Shown: in pieces, positions 32,929-42,328 of the stretch | How positions within the stretch are numbered: position 1 is the first letter of the stretch | Layout of the letters: every line of letters begins with the position of its first letter | Assembly: GCF_001613935.1 (NCBI RefSeq) | Contig: NZ_LQCI01000018.1 | Span: 158,602-222,601 of the forward strand | DNA from: Amycolatopsis regifaucium | Lineage (GTDB): Bacteria; Actinomycetota; Actinomycetes; Mycobacteriales; Pseudonocardiaceae | DNA length: 64,000 nucleotides | Reading direction: 5' to 3' | Notes under the pieces: generated by a model | Told to the model about the DNA's origin: nothing | Seen by the model: only the letters and a program-made list of their open reading frames with translations | Databases searched by the model: none | Made by a program: the position numbers and the translations under genes

Positions 32929-34725
32929 TCAGCGGCGAGGCGCCCAGAAGCCGACGAAACTCCCGCAGCCGACCCTGGCTCCGTTCAGCGTCTGACGCAC
33001 TCGCTCCACCACAGGGGTGTAGTCGAAGGTGTGCGCGTCGGGGGCCACGGCGGCGGGAACGGGATTGGCATCGATCAGCGAAGCCGTCAGGACGGTTTGG
33101 AAGAGAATGAGGTAGTCGCCTTCCCCATTGAGGCGTTCCGCCGCCTCGACCATCCTCAGTGGAGCGTCTCCGGTCATCTCGATCGGGACGGGCCAGTCCA
33201 TCGGCAAGGGATTCCGCACCCCGAACACGGGCGCGACGAACGCGTTGTCGGGCAGGACAGCCACCCGTGAGGCCGGATAGCGGTCGATGCACTCGCGGAT
33301 CTGCGCGACGTAGGTGTGGACACTGGGGTTCGTTCGTACCCCGCGCATCGTCGGTACCACGTCCCCGAGAGCGCGGGTCAGCTCGCCCTGCGGCCGGTCG
33401 GCGTACGGCGCCTTGTCATGTGCCGCGACGACCTGCACCGCGACGAGGCCCAGCACGATCGCGCCGATCGCGCCGCCGGCGATTCCCCGGATCTTCGGCA
33501 GCTCATCGCGTACCGCCAGAGCCACCACCTCCAGCGTGCCGAGCACGAGAGCACCGGTGATCAATCCCGGCAGCGGATAACCCCAGGACAGGCTGGCCAT
33601 CCACCCCAGCAGCGCGACGAGCAGGTACTGCCACGGCAGCCGTCTGCGGATCACCGCGTCCAGCACGGCGGCGGCGGCGAAGATCCAGAGCAGTTTGAGC
33701 TGCCAGGCACCGGCATGCGCGAAAGCGCCGTCGATCAGCACGAACACGACCACCGCCACCACGCAGGCCGCTGTCACGAGGCGCAGCGCCAGCCCGGGGA
33801 TGCCCAGCCGAGCGCGCAGCGACCAGGCGACCCCGAGTACCACCATGCCCACGAGGACCGGCAGCACATAGGTCCGCGGGTCGGCGCGCAGCCCGCCGAG
33901 ATCCGCCGTCCAGAACTGGAAGAGCCCTTCTCCCCACGCCCCGGTGCTCCCGGTCAGCTGAGCGATCGCCGAGGGCAGCCCGCCGGCGAGCGTGATCATG
34001 CCGAAGTACAGCAACGGCGCCGAACCGAGCACGAGGACGTCGACGACCATCCGGCGCCAGCGGCCACCGTCCTGCGACCGTCGCGCCGGGTGGAAGAACA
34101 GGATCAGCAGCCCCACCGGAACGGCGAACATGAAGCTCTGCTTGACGATGACCGCGAATCCCAGGCAGAACAGTCCGAGCCAGCGCTGCCACCTCGTACC
34201 GGAGCGCAGGCCCGCGTCGAGCAGCCACAGACCGACGGCGACCAGGAAGACGCCGTCGACGGTATGCCACGCCATCGTCGGGTAGGTGTTCAGGCTGATC
34301 AGCGCCGCGGCGAAGACGAAACCGAGCCGAAGCGGGCCCCAGTCCAGCGGCGATGTCCCGGTCATGAAGGCGACGAGCGCGAAGGTCGAGACGGTCAGCT
34401 GGACCATCATCACCCAGCTGGACCCGATCATCAGCGGCGCCGGAACGAGATAGTCCACCAGATGCAGGTATGCCGACCCGAAGGGACGCGGCGCCATGAC
34501 GTCCACCTGGGGAATCTCACCGTGGAGAACACGCCAGCTCTGCGCCAGGATGAAGCCCTGGTCGCTCGGGTTGAACCCGAACCGGCCGATCCTGGCGACG
34601 ACGGCGGCGCTCAGCAGGAAGATCCCGCCGACGATCACGACCGCACGCGGCCATCGCCTTCGTTCGACAGGAGGAGACTTCGCCGCCTCGCTCCCGACAA
34701 CCTCAGTCAGCAAAGAGGCCCCCAC
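32929..34725 (-). CDS. Large membrane protein, GT-C-like glycosyltransferase candidate
   Basis: 598 residues, about eleven membrane helices in residues 25-430 and an extracytoplasmic C-terminal domain of about 165 residues. The first loop has NPSDQGFILAQSWRVLHGEIPQVDV; the acidic residue after the first helix is typical of GT-C enzymes using lipid-linked sugars. No closer family is recognised. It faces the gtrA-like gene tail to tail with a 13-bp gap. GTG start without a good ribosome site, so the start is uncertain. Confidence 0.55.
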   Translation of the reverse strand: MGASLLTEVVGSEAAKSPPVERRRWPRAVVIVGGIFLLSAAVVARIGRFGFNPSDQGFILAQSWRVLHGEIPQVDVMAPRPFGSAYLHLVDYLVPAPLMIGSSWVMMVQLTVSTFALVAFMTGTSPLDWGPLRLGFVFAAALISLNTYPTMAWHTVDGVFLVAVGLWLLDAGLRSGTRWQRWLGLFCLGFAVIVKQSFMFAVPVGLLILFFHPARRSQDGGRWRRMVVDVLVLGSAPLLYFGMITLAGGLPSAIAQLTGSTGAWGEGLFQFWTADLGGLRADPRTYVLPVLVGMVVLGVAWSLRARLGIPGLALRLVTAACVVAVVVFVLIDGAFAHAGAWQLKLLWIFAAAAVLDAVIRRRLPWQYLLVALLGWMASLSWGYPLPGLITGALVLGTLEVVALAVRDELPKIRGIAGGAIGAIVLGLVAVQVVAAHDKAPYADRPQGELTRALGDVVPTMRGVRTNPSVHTYVAQIRECIDRYPASRVAVLPDNAFVAPVFGVRNPLPMDWPVPIEMTGDAPLRMVEAAERLNGEGDYLILFQTVLTASLIDANPVPAAVAPDAHTFDYTPVVERVRQTLNGARVGCGSFVGFWAPRR

Positions 34726-34949
34726 TAAAGAATGTCCGGCAAGGTGCGGTCCCCGGCTCTGCGCGAATCCGCCGATTCAGTACCCGGCAACCGTACTGGA
34801 CCGGCGCGGATGCCCAACGTCCGGATGACCGGATTCGGCGACAAGGACAAAGCGAGGTTCCCGGCGAAACCGCGTGTGCGAAGTCCCGGCACGCGCACCA
34901 CCGGTAGGCTGAACGCACCTGTTGTCGCCGAAGGGCCCGCGAAATAGTC

Positions 34950-35687
34950 ATGGATCTCCGGGAAACAGTGGTCGTCACGCTGGTGTCCGTGAATATCGAA
35001 ACGGACGATTACGCGGCGGCCACGGCCGTCGGTGAACGCCTCATCGACGAGTTCGAGGCCACCGAACTGGAGATCTGCCGGGCGGATCCGGCGGGCGGCT
35101 GGACGGGCTACACGCTCTCCGTCGGCTATCGCACTCCGCCCGCGGACGGCGAGGAACTCACCGACACCCTGCACCGGGCCGCGCTGCCCGCGATGTTCCA
35201 TTTCGGACTGAACGCGGAATTCTTCGAAATCCACGGGACACCGCGAACAGGGCTTTACGGAAGCTATACCGCCTTCGAAACGCAAGCCGACGACTTCACC
35301 CTCTATTCGCTCATGGCGACCGTCGGCGGTACCGATCCCCGAGAACCGACGTACGTTCCCCGGCACGACTTCACCCCGCGCGCGGCGACCGATGTCATCT
35401 CACGAGTGCACCTTTATGTCCCCACCGGCGACTTGCGCGCCGCGGTGCGCCTGTGCGACGGACCCGCGACGGACCTCGCGGCTTCACTGGTCAGGATCAC
35501 GACGGCCGCGGGCCCCTGCGAAGCGGTGCTGTTGTCGGCATTCCCGGCCATAGCCGGAGAAAGCGGTGAAGAAGCCCTGAGCCGGGTCACGAACGAAGTG
35601 AACGGTCAGCTCTCCGGCGTGGGCATGTCCGTCCGGGCCGTGCACACCGGCCTGGAAGACGACCCGTTCCACACCGAACCCGGCTAG
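34950..35687 (+). CDS. Hypothetical protein
   Basis: 245 residues, acidic, no signal peptide or membrane segment. Sequence such as LVSVNIETDDYAAATAVGERLIDEFEAT, HRAALPAMFHFGLNAEFFEIHG and DVISRVHLYVPTGDL shows a regular alpha/beta composition, but I recognise no family. Coding is supported by its length, codon bias and its fit between a divergent neighbour and prfA, from whose stop it is only five bases away. Function unknown. Confidence 0.6.
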   Translation: MDLRETVVVTLVSVNIETDDYAAATAVGERLIDEFEATELEICRADPAGGWTGYTLSVGYRTPPADGEELTDTLHRAALPAMFHFGLNAEFFEIHGTPRTGLYGSYTAFETQADDFTLYSLMATVGGTDPREPTYVPRHDFTPRAATDVISRVHLYVPTGDLRAAVRLCDGPATDLAASLVRITTAAGPCEAVLLSAFPAIAGESGEEALSRVTNEVNGQLSGVGMSVRAVHTGLEDDPFHTEPG

Positions 35688-35692
35688 CGACC

Positions 35693-36766
<1,074 letters not shown>

Positions 36767-36819
36767 TCCACCTCTCTACGGCCGTCGGACAAGGCGAACG
36801 CCTGCGAAACCATGAAAAA

Positions 36820-36851
36820 CGGCGCCTACCCGGACATGCGGGTAGGCGCCG
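36820..36851 (-). terminator. Intrinsic terminator after rpmE
   Basis: The 12-bp perfect stem CGGCGCCTACCC/GGGTAGGCGCCG has an eight-base loop and, on the minus strand, is followed by a T5 run (TTTTTC). It is the clearest classical intrinsic terminator in the window, so prfA needs its own promoter. Confidence 0.85.
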
Positions 36852-36860
36852 TCGTTCAAG

Positions 36861-37088
36861 CTACTTGGCGTCTTCGGCCTTCTTGCGCTTGCCGTAGCGA
36901 GCCTCGAAGCGCGCGACGCGGCCGCCGGTGTCCATGAGCTTCTGCTTGCCGGTGTAGAACGGGTGGCAGTTCGAGCAGATCTCGACGTGGAGGTTGCCGG
37001 AGGTCTTGGTGCTGCGCGTGGTGAATTCGTTGCCGCAGTCACAGTTCACGTGCGTGACAACGTACTCGGGGTGAATACCGCTCTTCAT
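36861..37088 (-). CDS. rpmE: 50S ribosomal protein L31, zinc-binding form
   Basis: 75 residues. The four cysteines of the zinc-binding (C+) form are present: two in VNCDCGNEF and two in ICSNCHPFYTGKQK. The basic tail (ARYGKRKKAEDAK) is typical. A zinc-free paralogue, if present, would lie elsewhere and be zinc-repressed. Confidence 0.97.
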   Translation of the reverse strand: MKSGIHPEYVVTHVNCDCGNEFTTRSTKTSGNLHVEICSNCHPFYTGKQKLMDTGGRVARFEARYGKRKKAEDAK

Positions 37089-37311
37089 GGTGTCCTCTCT
37101 CGTTGGCCCCGGGTCCCCAGTGTGGGGTGAACCGGTGCCGGACTTCAGCGGATGATTTTGCCAGATGCGCTGGCAGTGAGGTTAACGCACCCCTCCCCCG
37201 CCATATTCCAACACGTTGAGTCATCAACTATCGACATCGAGTTGTACGAAATTTGTACTTGATCACGCGAAGGTCCTCATGTTGGTAATTCCTCAACAGG
37301 AGGTACTGCTC

Positions 37312-37857
37312 ATGCGCACCATCCTTGCCAAGGTGGCGAAGCCGGCGTCCGTCGCCGCGCTGGCCATCGCGGCTCTCGCCATGGCCCCGGTGGCCGGAGC
37401 CGCTCCGGCCACTCACGATGCGGGCGCCACCATCAGCGCGGCCGACATCAACCCGGCGGCCGGCACCTTCACCACGGTGCCCGAGGGCGACCTCTCGATC
37501 CAGGGCGCCGGGGACGGCACGCCCGCCGGCGCCGTCCAGTGGTTCAAGAACCACGCCGGCTCCACCGCGTACCAGGGCCTCTGCGAGAAGGCCGTCGAGA
37601 ACGCCTACGGCACCACCGGCGTCTGGGCCTCGGCCAACGCGCACTGGAACGGCGCGAGCCCGAAGCACACGACCGGGACGCCGCCGAAGGGCGCCTTCGT
37701 CTACTGGAACATCAGCCAGTGGGGCCACGTCGGCATCGCGGACGGCTCCGGCGGGATCTACGCCTCCAGCATCGGCGGCAAGATCGGCCACGCTTCGAGC
37801 GTGCACTACTTCAACAACTACCGCGGCTGGACTCCTGCCGCGGTTCCGCACCGCTGA
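37312..37857 (+). CDS. Secreted CHAP/NlpC-P60-like protein
   Basis: 181 residues from ATG 37312, with AGGAGGT eight bases upstream. A signal peptide (SVAALAIAALAMAPVAGAAPA) is followed by a linker and a papain-like domain: Cys in YQGLCEKAVENAYG, His in QWGHVGIADGSGG, and a following aromatic core (VHYFNNYRGWTP). This arrangement fits a cell-wall amidase or endopeptidase, but the domain is short and distant from named families. It is an extra gene between rpmE and rho, convergent with rho across a perfect hairpin. Confidence 0.7.
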   Translation: MRTILAKVAKPASVAALAIAALAMAPVAGAAPATHDAGATISAADINPAAGTFTTVPEGDLSIQGAGDGTPAGAVQWFKNHAGSTAYQGLCEKAVENAYGTTGVWASANAHWNGASPKHTTGTPPKGAFVYWNISQWGHVGIADGSGGIYASSIGGKIGHASSVHYFNNYRGWTPAAVPHR

Positions 37858-37862
37858 GCCTC

Positions 37863-37921
37863 AAGTACATGAAGGCCCCCTTCCTTGCGCCTGGCGCAAG
37901 GAAGGGGGCCTTCATGTACTT
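37863..37921. terminator. Perfect 28-bp hairpin (family B, copy 2)
   Basis: 37863-37890 pairs perfectly with 37894-37921 around a three-base loop (core GAAGGCCCCCTTCC). It lies between two convergent genes. Compared with 25012-25072 the arms differ by paired substitutions that keep the stem perfect. Confidence 0.85.
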
Positions 37922-37936
37922 ACCAGATCGAAAAGA

Positions 37937-39970
37937 TCAGTCGTCGTCGTTCGAGCCGAGGGCCGTCTTCGAGACCTGCATGAGGAACTCGATGTTGGTC
38001 TTCGTCTTGCGCAGTCGCGAGATGAGCAGGTCTATGGCCTGCTGCGAGTCCAGCGCGTGCAGCACCCGGTGCAGCTTGTGGGTGACCGCGAGCTCGTCCG
38101 GCGAGAGCAGCAGGTCTTCCTTGCGGGTACCGGACGGGTTGACGTCCACCGCGGGGAACACCCGGCGCTCGGCGATCTTCCGGTCGAGCTTGAGCTCCGC
38201 GTTACCGGTGCCCTTGAACTCCTCGAAGATGACCGTGTCACCGGTGGACCCGGTCTCGACCATCGCCGTGGCGAAGATCGTGAGCGAGCCGCCGTTCTCG
38301 ATGTTGCGCGCCGCGCCGAGGAAACGCTTCGGCGGGAAGAGCGCGGTCGAGTCGACACCACCGGAGAGGATCCGGCCGGAAGCCGGGGCCGCGAGGTTGT
38401 ACGCACGGCCGAGGCGGGTGATCGAGTCGAGCAGCACGACGACGTCGTGGCCCATTTCGACCAGGCGCTTCGCCCGTTCGATCGACAGCTCCGCGACCGA
38501 CGTGTGGTCGGACGGCGGACGGTCGAAGGTCGAGGCGATGACCTCTCCCTTCACCGACCGCTGCATGTCGGTGACCTCTTCCGGACGCTCGTCGACGAGG
38601 ACGACCATCAGGTGGCACTCGGGGTTGTTCGTGGAGATCGCGTTCGCGATGTCCTGCATGATCGTGGTCTTACCGGCCTTCGGCGGCGACACGATCAGCG
38701 CACGCTGTCCCTTGCCGACCGGCATCACCAGGTCGATGACGCGGGTGGTGAGCTTGTGCGACTCGGTCTCGAGGCGCAGCCGCTCGTTCGGGTACAGCGG
38801 GGTCAGCTTCGTGAAGTCGGGGCGGCGCTTGGCCTCGTCCGGCTCCAGTCCGTTGATCGAGTCGACGCGCACCAGCGGGTTGAACTTCTGCCGCTGCTGC
38901 TCGCCGTCACGCGGCTGGCGCACGACACCGGTGATGGCGTCACCGCGGCGCAGGCCGTACTTGCGGACCAGCGAAAGCGAGACGTACACGTCGTTCGGCC
39001 CGGCGAGGTAGCCCGAGGTACGCACGAACGCGTAGTTGTCGAGCACGTCCAGGATGCCCGCGACGGGCAGCAGGACGTCGTCCTCGCGGATCTCGGTGTC
39101 GGGCGAACCGCCCTGTTCACGGCCACCGCCGGAACCCCGGCGGCGACGGTCGCGGAAGCGACGGCCGCGACGGCCGCCTTCCTCGTCGTCGTCGCTCTGC
39201 TGGCCCTGGCCCTGGCGCTGGCTGTTGTCCTGGCCGCCCTGCTGGTTGCGCTGGCCCCGGTTCTCCCGGTTGCCGTCGCGGTTGCCCTGACGGTTGCCGC
39301 CCTGCTCACCCCGGTCGCCACGCTCATTGCGGTCGTTGCGGTCACCACGCTCACCACGGTCGCCGCGCTCGTTGCGGTCCCCGCGCTCACGCTGCTCGCC
39401 ACGCTCACGCTGTTCACCGCGTTCACGCGGCTGACCACCCTGCTCGGGGGAACCCGCGGCGCGGTTGGAACCGCGACGACGACGGCTGCGGCCGCCCTCT
39501 TCCTGCTGCGGCTGACCGTCCTGCTGACCGGTCTCCTGCTGCGCGGGCCGCTCGGCGGCCGGCGCGGAGCCGTTCTCCGAGACCTTCTCCGCCTTTTCGA
39601 CGCGCGGGGCTTCGGCCGGGGCGGCTTCCGCCTTCGGCGCTTCGGCCTTGGGGGCCTCCTGCTTCGGGGCCGCCTTGGGCGCTTCGGCCTTCGGAGCCTT
39701 TCGTGGTGCATCGATCCCCTCGAGCGGAAGCGTTTCGCTCGCCGCGGCGGGGGACTTGCGCTTGGTCTTGCCCTGACGCTCGCGGATGGCCGCGATCAGG
39801 TCGCCTTTACGCATACCCGTGGTCTCGCCGATGCCAAGGTCCCCAGCGATCGAGCGCAGTTCGGCGACGGTCTTGCCGGTCAATCCGCCGACCGTGCGCT
39901 TGGGAGCGACGACGCCGTTCGACTCGGCGGCGCCACCTTCGACGTCGCTCAAAAGATCGGTGTTGCTCAC
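37937..39970 (-). CDS. rho: Transcription termination factor Rho, with long actinobacterial insert
   Basis: 677 residues from GTG 39970 (GGAAGGAC seven bases upstream). The N-terminal Rho-N helical domain (KTVAELRSIAGDLGIG) is followed, at roughly residues 80-290, by a low-complexity insert: first Lys/Pro/Ala/Glu repeats, then an Arg/Gly/Asp/Asn/Gln-rich tract of repeated RERGEQ and RNDRNERGDRG units. The RNA-binding domain then starts at ILDVLDNYAFVRTSGYL, with the ATPase motif SPPKAGKTTIMQ and later DSITRLGRAYN. Such inserts in actinobacterial Rho bind RNA and may drive condensation. The leader is long (over 400 bases). Confidence 0.95.
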   Translation of the reverse strand: MSNTDLLSDVEGGAAESNGVVAPKRTVGGLTGKTVAELRSIAGDLGIGETTGMRKGDLIAAIRERQGKTKRKSPAAASETLPLEGIDAPRKAPKAEAPKAAPKQEAPKAEAPKAEAAPAEAPRVEKAEKVSENGSAPAAERPAQQETGQQDGQPQQEEGGRSRRRRGSNRAAGSPEQGGQPRERGEQRERGEQRERGDRNERGDRGERGDRNDRNERGDRGEQGGNRQGNRDGNRENRGQRNQQGGQDNSQRQGQGQQSDDDEEGGRRGRRFRDRRRRGSGGGREQGGSPDTEIREDDVLLPVAGILDVLDNYAFVRTSGYLAGPNDVYVSLSLVRKYGLRRGDAITGVVRQPRDGEQQRQKFNPLVRVDSINGLEPDEAKRRPDFTKLTPLYPNERLRLETESHKLTTRVIDLVMPVGKGQRALIVSPPKAGKTTIMQDIANAISTNNPECHLMVVLVDERPEEVTDMQRSVKGEVIASTFDRPPSDHTSVAELSIERAKRLVEMGHDVVVLLDSITRLGRAYNLAAPASGRILSGGVDSTALFPPKRFLGAARNIENGGSLTIFATAMVETGSTGDTVIFEEFKGTGNAELKLDRKIAERRVFPAVDVNPSGTRKEDLLLSPDELAVTHKLHRVLHALDSQQAIDLLISRLRKTKTNIEFLMQVSKTALGSNDDD

Positions 39971-40388
39971 AAATGTCCTTCCTGACCGATCCACGCCTCC
40001 AGGTGGATCAGCGGACCGCCGTTCGCGTCCGATTGCGAAACGGCGTATCTGGCCCCCAATACGGGCGATCAGCTCCTCGGCCGTGTTGAACACAGCTAGA
40101 AGGCCTCCAGCACAGGGGTTTGCGTCCTCCAAACGGAGGAAGCGGAATTCGGCACCGCCGGAACCGGGAACCCGCCTGCGTCCATCCGCCACTCCCGCTT
40201 GCCAGACGGAGTACGGAACTGGCGGATCAACGAAGGATGCGGGCCAGGGATGTCACTGGTCACCTGGACCGGCACCGGGTGCGGAAACGCACGGTGATCG
40301 AACGCCCCCGAGGGTAGACCGCGCCACCGCCGGGTGCAACAACCACCCCCCGCGTGGCGGGCTGGCGCTCCTGCACGTGACCGAGGCT
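39971..40388 (-). other. 418-bp leader region between thrB and rho
   Basis: No supportable gene. A small hairpin TCCTCC/GGAGGA is at 40125-40140 and a looser GCCAG/CTGGC dyad near 40199-40222. rho genes are often autoregulated through long C-rich leaders, so this may be an untranslated rho leader; no clear promoter is visible. Confidence 0.45.
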
Positions 40389-41270
40389 TTACTGAGCCGC
40401 AACCTGAACGCCGCCCGGATCGATCGGCAGCTCGGTGACGTCGAAAGATGTAACGTCGACAGCGGCGGGGAGTATTCCGTCGGCGGTCAGCGCGAGCACG
40501 GTCGGACCGGCGCCGGAGATGGCCGCGGCCACCCCTTCGGCCCGCAGCGCGCGCACCAGTTCGCTGCTCGCCGGGTACGCGGACGCGCGGTACCGCTGAT
40601 GGAGCCGATCTTCGGTCGCGGAGAGCAACAGGTCCGGGCGTGCGGTGAGCGCGTGGACCGCGAGTGCCGCGCGGCCCGCCGTGAACGCCGCGTCGGCGTG
40701 CGGGACCCGGTCGGGCAGCAGCCCGCGCGTCGCGTCCGTCGAGGAGCGCGACGCCGGGATCGCCACCACGGGCCGGATGTCGTGATGCGGCTGGAGCCGT
40801 TCGGCGCGGAACCGTTCACCCTCCTGCCAGGCGACCACGAAGCCGCCCAGCAGGCTCGCCGCGGCGTTGTCGGCGTGTCCCTCGAACGCGGCCGCCAACT
40901 GCAGCGCGTCGTCGTCCAAAGCCTTCTCGGCCAGCGCATACGCGGCCACGACCCCGGTGACGACGGCGGCCGCCGACGAGCCGAGGCCGCGGGCGTGCGG
41001 GATGGCGTTGAAGCACCGCAGGTGCAGGCCGGGCGGCCGGAGGCCGAGCTGTTCGCAACCACGCCGGAAGGCCCGCACGACCAGGTGCGTTTCGTCGGTC
41101 GGGACGTCGTCCACGCCGCCGGCGCCATCGTCGATCACTTCGATCTTGAGCCCGGCGTCGGCGATCCGGAGTTCGACCCTGTCGTACAGCGCCAGCGCCA
41201 GCCCCAGCGTGTCGAAGCCCGGGCCGAGGTTCGCCGACGACGCCGGGACCTTGACCTCGATCAGCGTCAT
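40389..41270 (-). CDS. thrB: Homoserine kinase
   Basis: 293 residues from ATG 41270. GHMP-kinase fold: VKVPASSANLGPGFDTLGLAL at the N-terminus, the ATP loop AIPHARGLGSSAAAVVTG near residue 90, and the C-terminal AAISGAGPTVLAL. It phosphorylates homoserine. It overlaps thrC by four bases, so hom-thrC-thrB are translated as a coupled set. Confidence 0.96.
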   Translation of the reverse strand: MTLIEVKVPASSANLGPGFDTLGLALALYDRVELRIADAGLKIEVIDDGAGGVDDVPTDETHLVVRAFRRGCEQLGLRPPGLHLRCFNAIPHARGLGSSAAAVVTGVVAAYALAEKALDDDALQLAAAFEGHADNAAASLLGGFVVAWQEGERFRAERLQPHHDIRPVVAIPASRSSTDATRGLLPDRVPHADAAFTAGRAALAVHALTARPDLLLSATEDRLHQRYRASAYPASSELVRALRAEGVAAAISGAGPTVLALTADGILPAAVDVTSFDVTELPIDPGGVQVAAQ

Positions 41271-42328
41271 CGCAGGTCCAGCGCGGCGGCGACGGCCGTC
41301 GGGTCGACGGCGAGCGGCTCGACCTCGACGTTGCCCTCCAGCGCCGTGGCCGGATCCTTGAGGCCGTGCCCGGTGACGGTGCACACGACGACCGAGCCCT
41401 TCGGCAGGCGGCCGTCGGCGGCCGTGGCGAGCAGGCCCGCGACGCTGGTCGCCGAGGCCGGCTCGACGAACACGCCCTCCTTGCGGGCGAGCAGCCGGTA
41501 CGCCTCCAGGATCTTCCCGTCGGTGACGGCCTCGAAGAGCCCGGCGGAGGCGTTCTTCGCCTTCACCGCGGCGTCCCACGACGCCGGGCTGCCGATGCGG
41601 ATCGCGGTCGCGATCGTGTCCGGATCGGCCACCGGTTCGCCGTGCACGAGCGGCGCGGCACCGGCCGCCTGGAAGCCGAACATCCGCGGCGTGTTCTTCA
41701 CCACACCGTCCCCGGCGTACTCGGAATATCCCGCCCAGTAAGCGGTGATGTTCCCCGCGTTACCGACCGGGAGGCAGTGGATGTCGGGCGCCCGGCCGAG
41801 CGCGTCGCAGATTTCGAACGCGGCCGACTTCTGGCCGGCGATGCGCACTGGGTTGACCGAGTTGACCAGCGTCACCGGATAGTCGATCGCGGTCTTGCGC
41901 GCGAGTTCGAGGCAGTCGTCGAAGTTGCCGTCCACCTGCAGGATCCGCGCGCCGTGCACGACCGCCTGGGCGAGCTTGCCCATCGCGATCTTGCCCTGCG
42001 GGACCAGCACCGCGCAGGTGAGCCCGGCACGCGCCGCGTAGGCCGCGGCCGACGCCGAGGTGTTGCCGGTGGAGGCGCAGATGACCGCCTGCAGCCCGCT
42101 GGCGAGCGCGTGCGTGATGGCGACGGTCATCCCGCGGTCCTTGAACGACCCGGTCGGGTTCACCCCTTCGACCTTGAGGAAGACCTCGCAGCCGGTGAGT
42201 TCCGAAAGGTGCGGCGCGGGCAGCAACGGGGTGTTGCCTTCGCCGAGGGTGATCACCTTCGCGCCGGACGGGACCGGGATCCGGTCCGGGTAGGCCTGGA
42301 TGATTCCTGGCCATGGTTGGGGAATCAC
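41267..42328 (-). CDS. thrC: Threonine synthase
   Basis: 353 residues. A PLP enzyme that makes threonine from O-phosphohomoserine. The PLP lysine is in PTGSFKDRGMT near residue 63, and the phosphate-binding loop is VGNAGNITAYW. The short form (about 350 residues) is the one usual in actinobacteria. GTG start overlapping the hom stop by four bases. Confidence 0.96.
   Translation of the reverse strand: MIPQPWPGIIQAYPDRIPVPSGAKVITLGEGNTPLLPAPHLSELTGCEVFLKVEGVNPTGSFKDRGMTVAITHALASGLQAVICASTGNTSASAAAYAARAGLTCAVLVPQGKIAMGKLAQAVVHGARILQVDGNFDDCLELARKTAIDYPVTLVNSVNPVRIAGQKSAAFEICDALGRAPDIHCLPVGNAGNITAYWAGYSEYAGDGVVKNTPRMFGFQAAGAAPLVHGEPVADPDTIATAIRIGSPASWDAAVKAKNASAGLFEAVTDGKILEAYRLLARKEGVFVEPASATSVAGLLATAADGRLPKGSVVVCTVTGHGLKDPATALEGNVEVEPLAVDPTAVAAALDLR

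Noticed and set aside
34732..34947. A 71-codon plus-strand frame between the GT-C-like gene and the 245-aa protein
   Set aside because: Arg/Pro-rich, no family resemblance and no ribosome site; it occupies the divergent promoter region.
37089..37311. A c-di-AMP (ydaO) riboswitch before the secreted CHAP/NlpC-like gene
   Set aside because: Such riboswitches precede many actinobacterial wall-hydrolase genes, but the conserved ydaO blocks are absent; only a short GTAC-N7-GTAC symmetry is seen.
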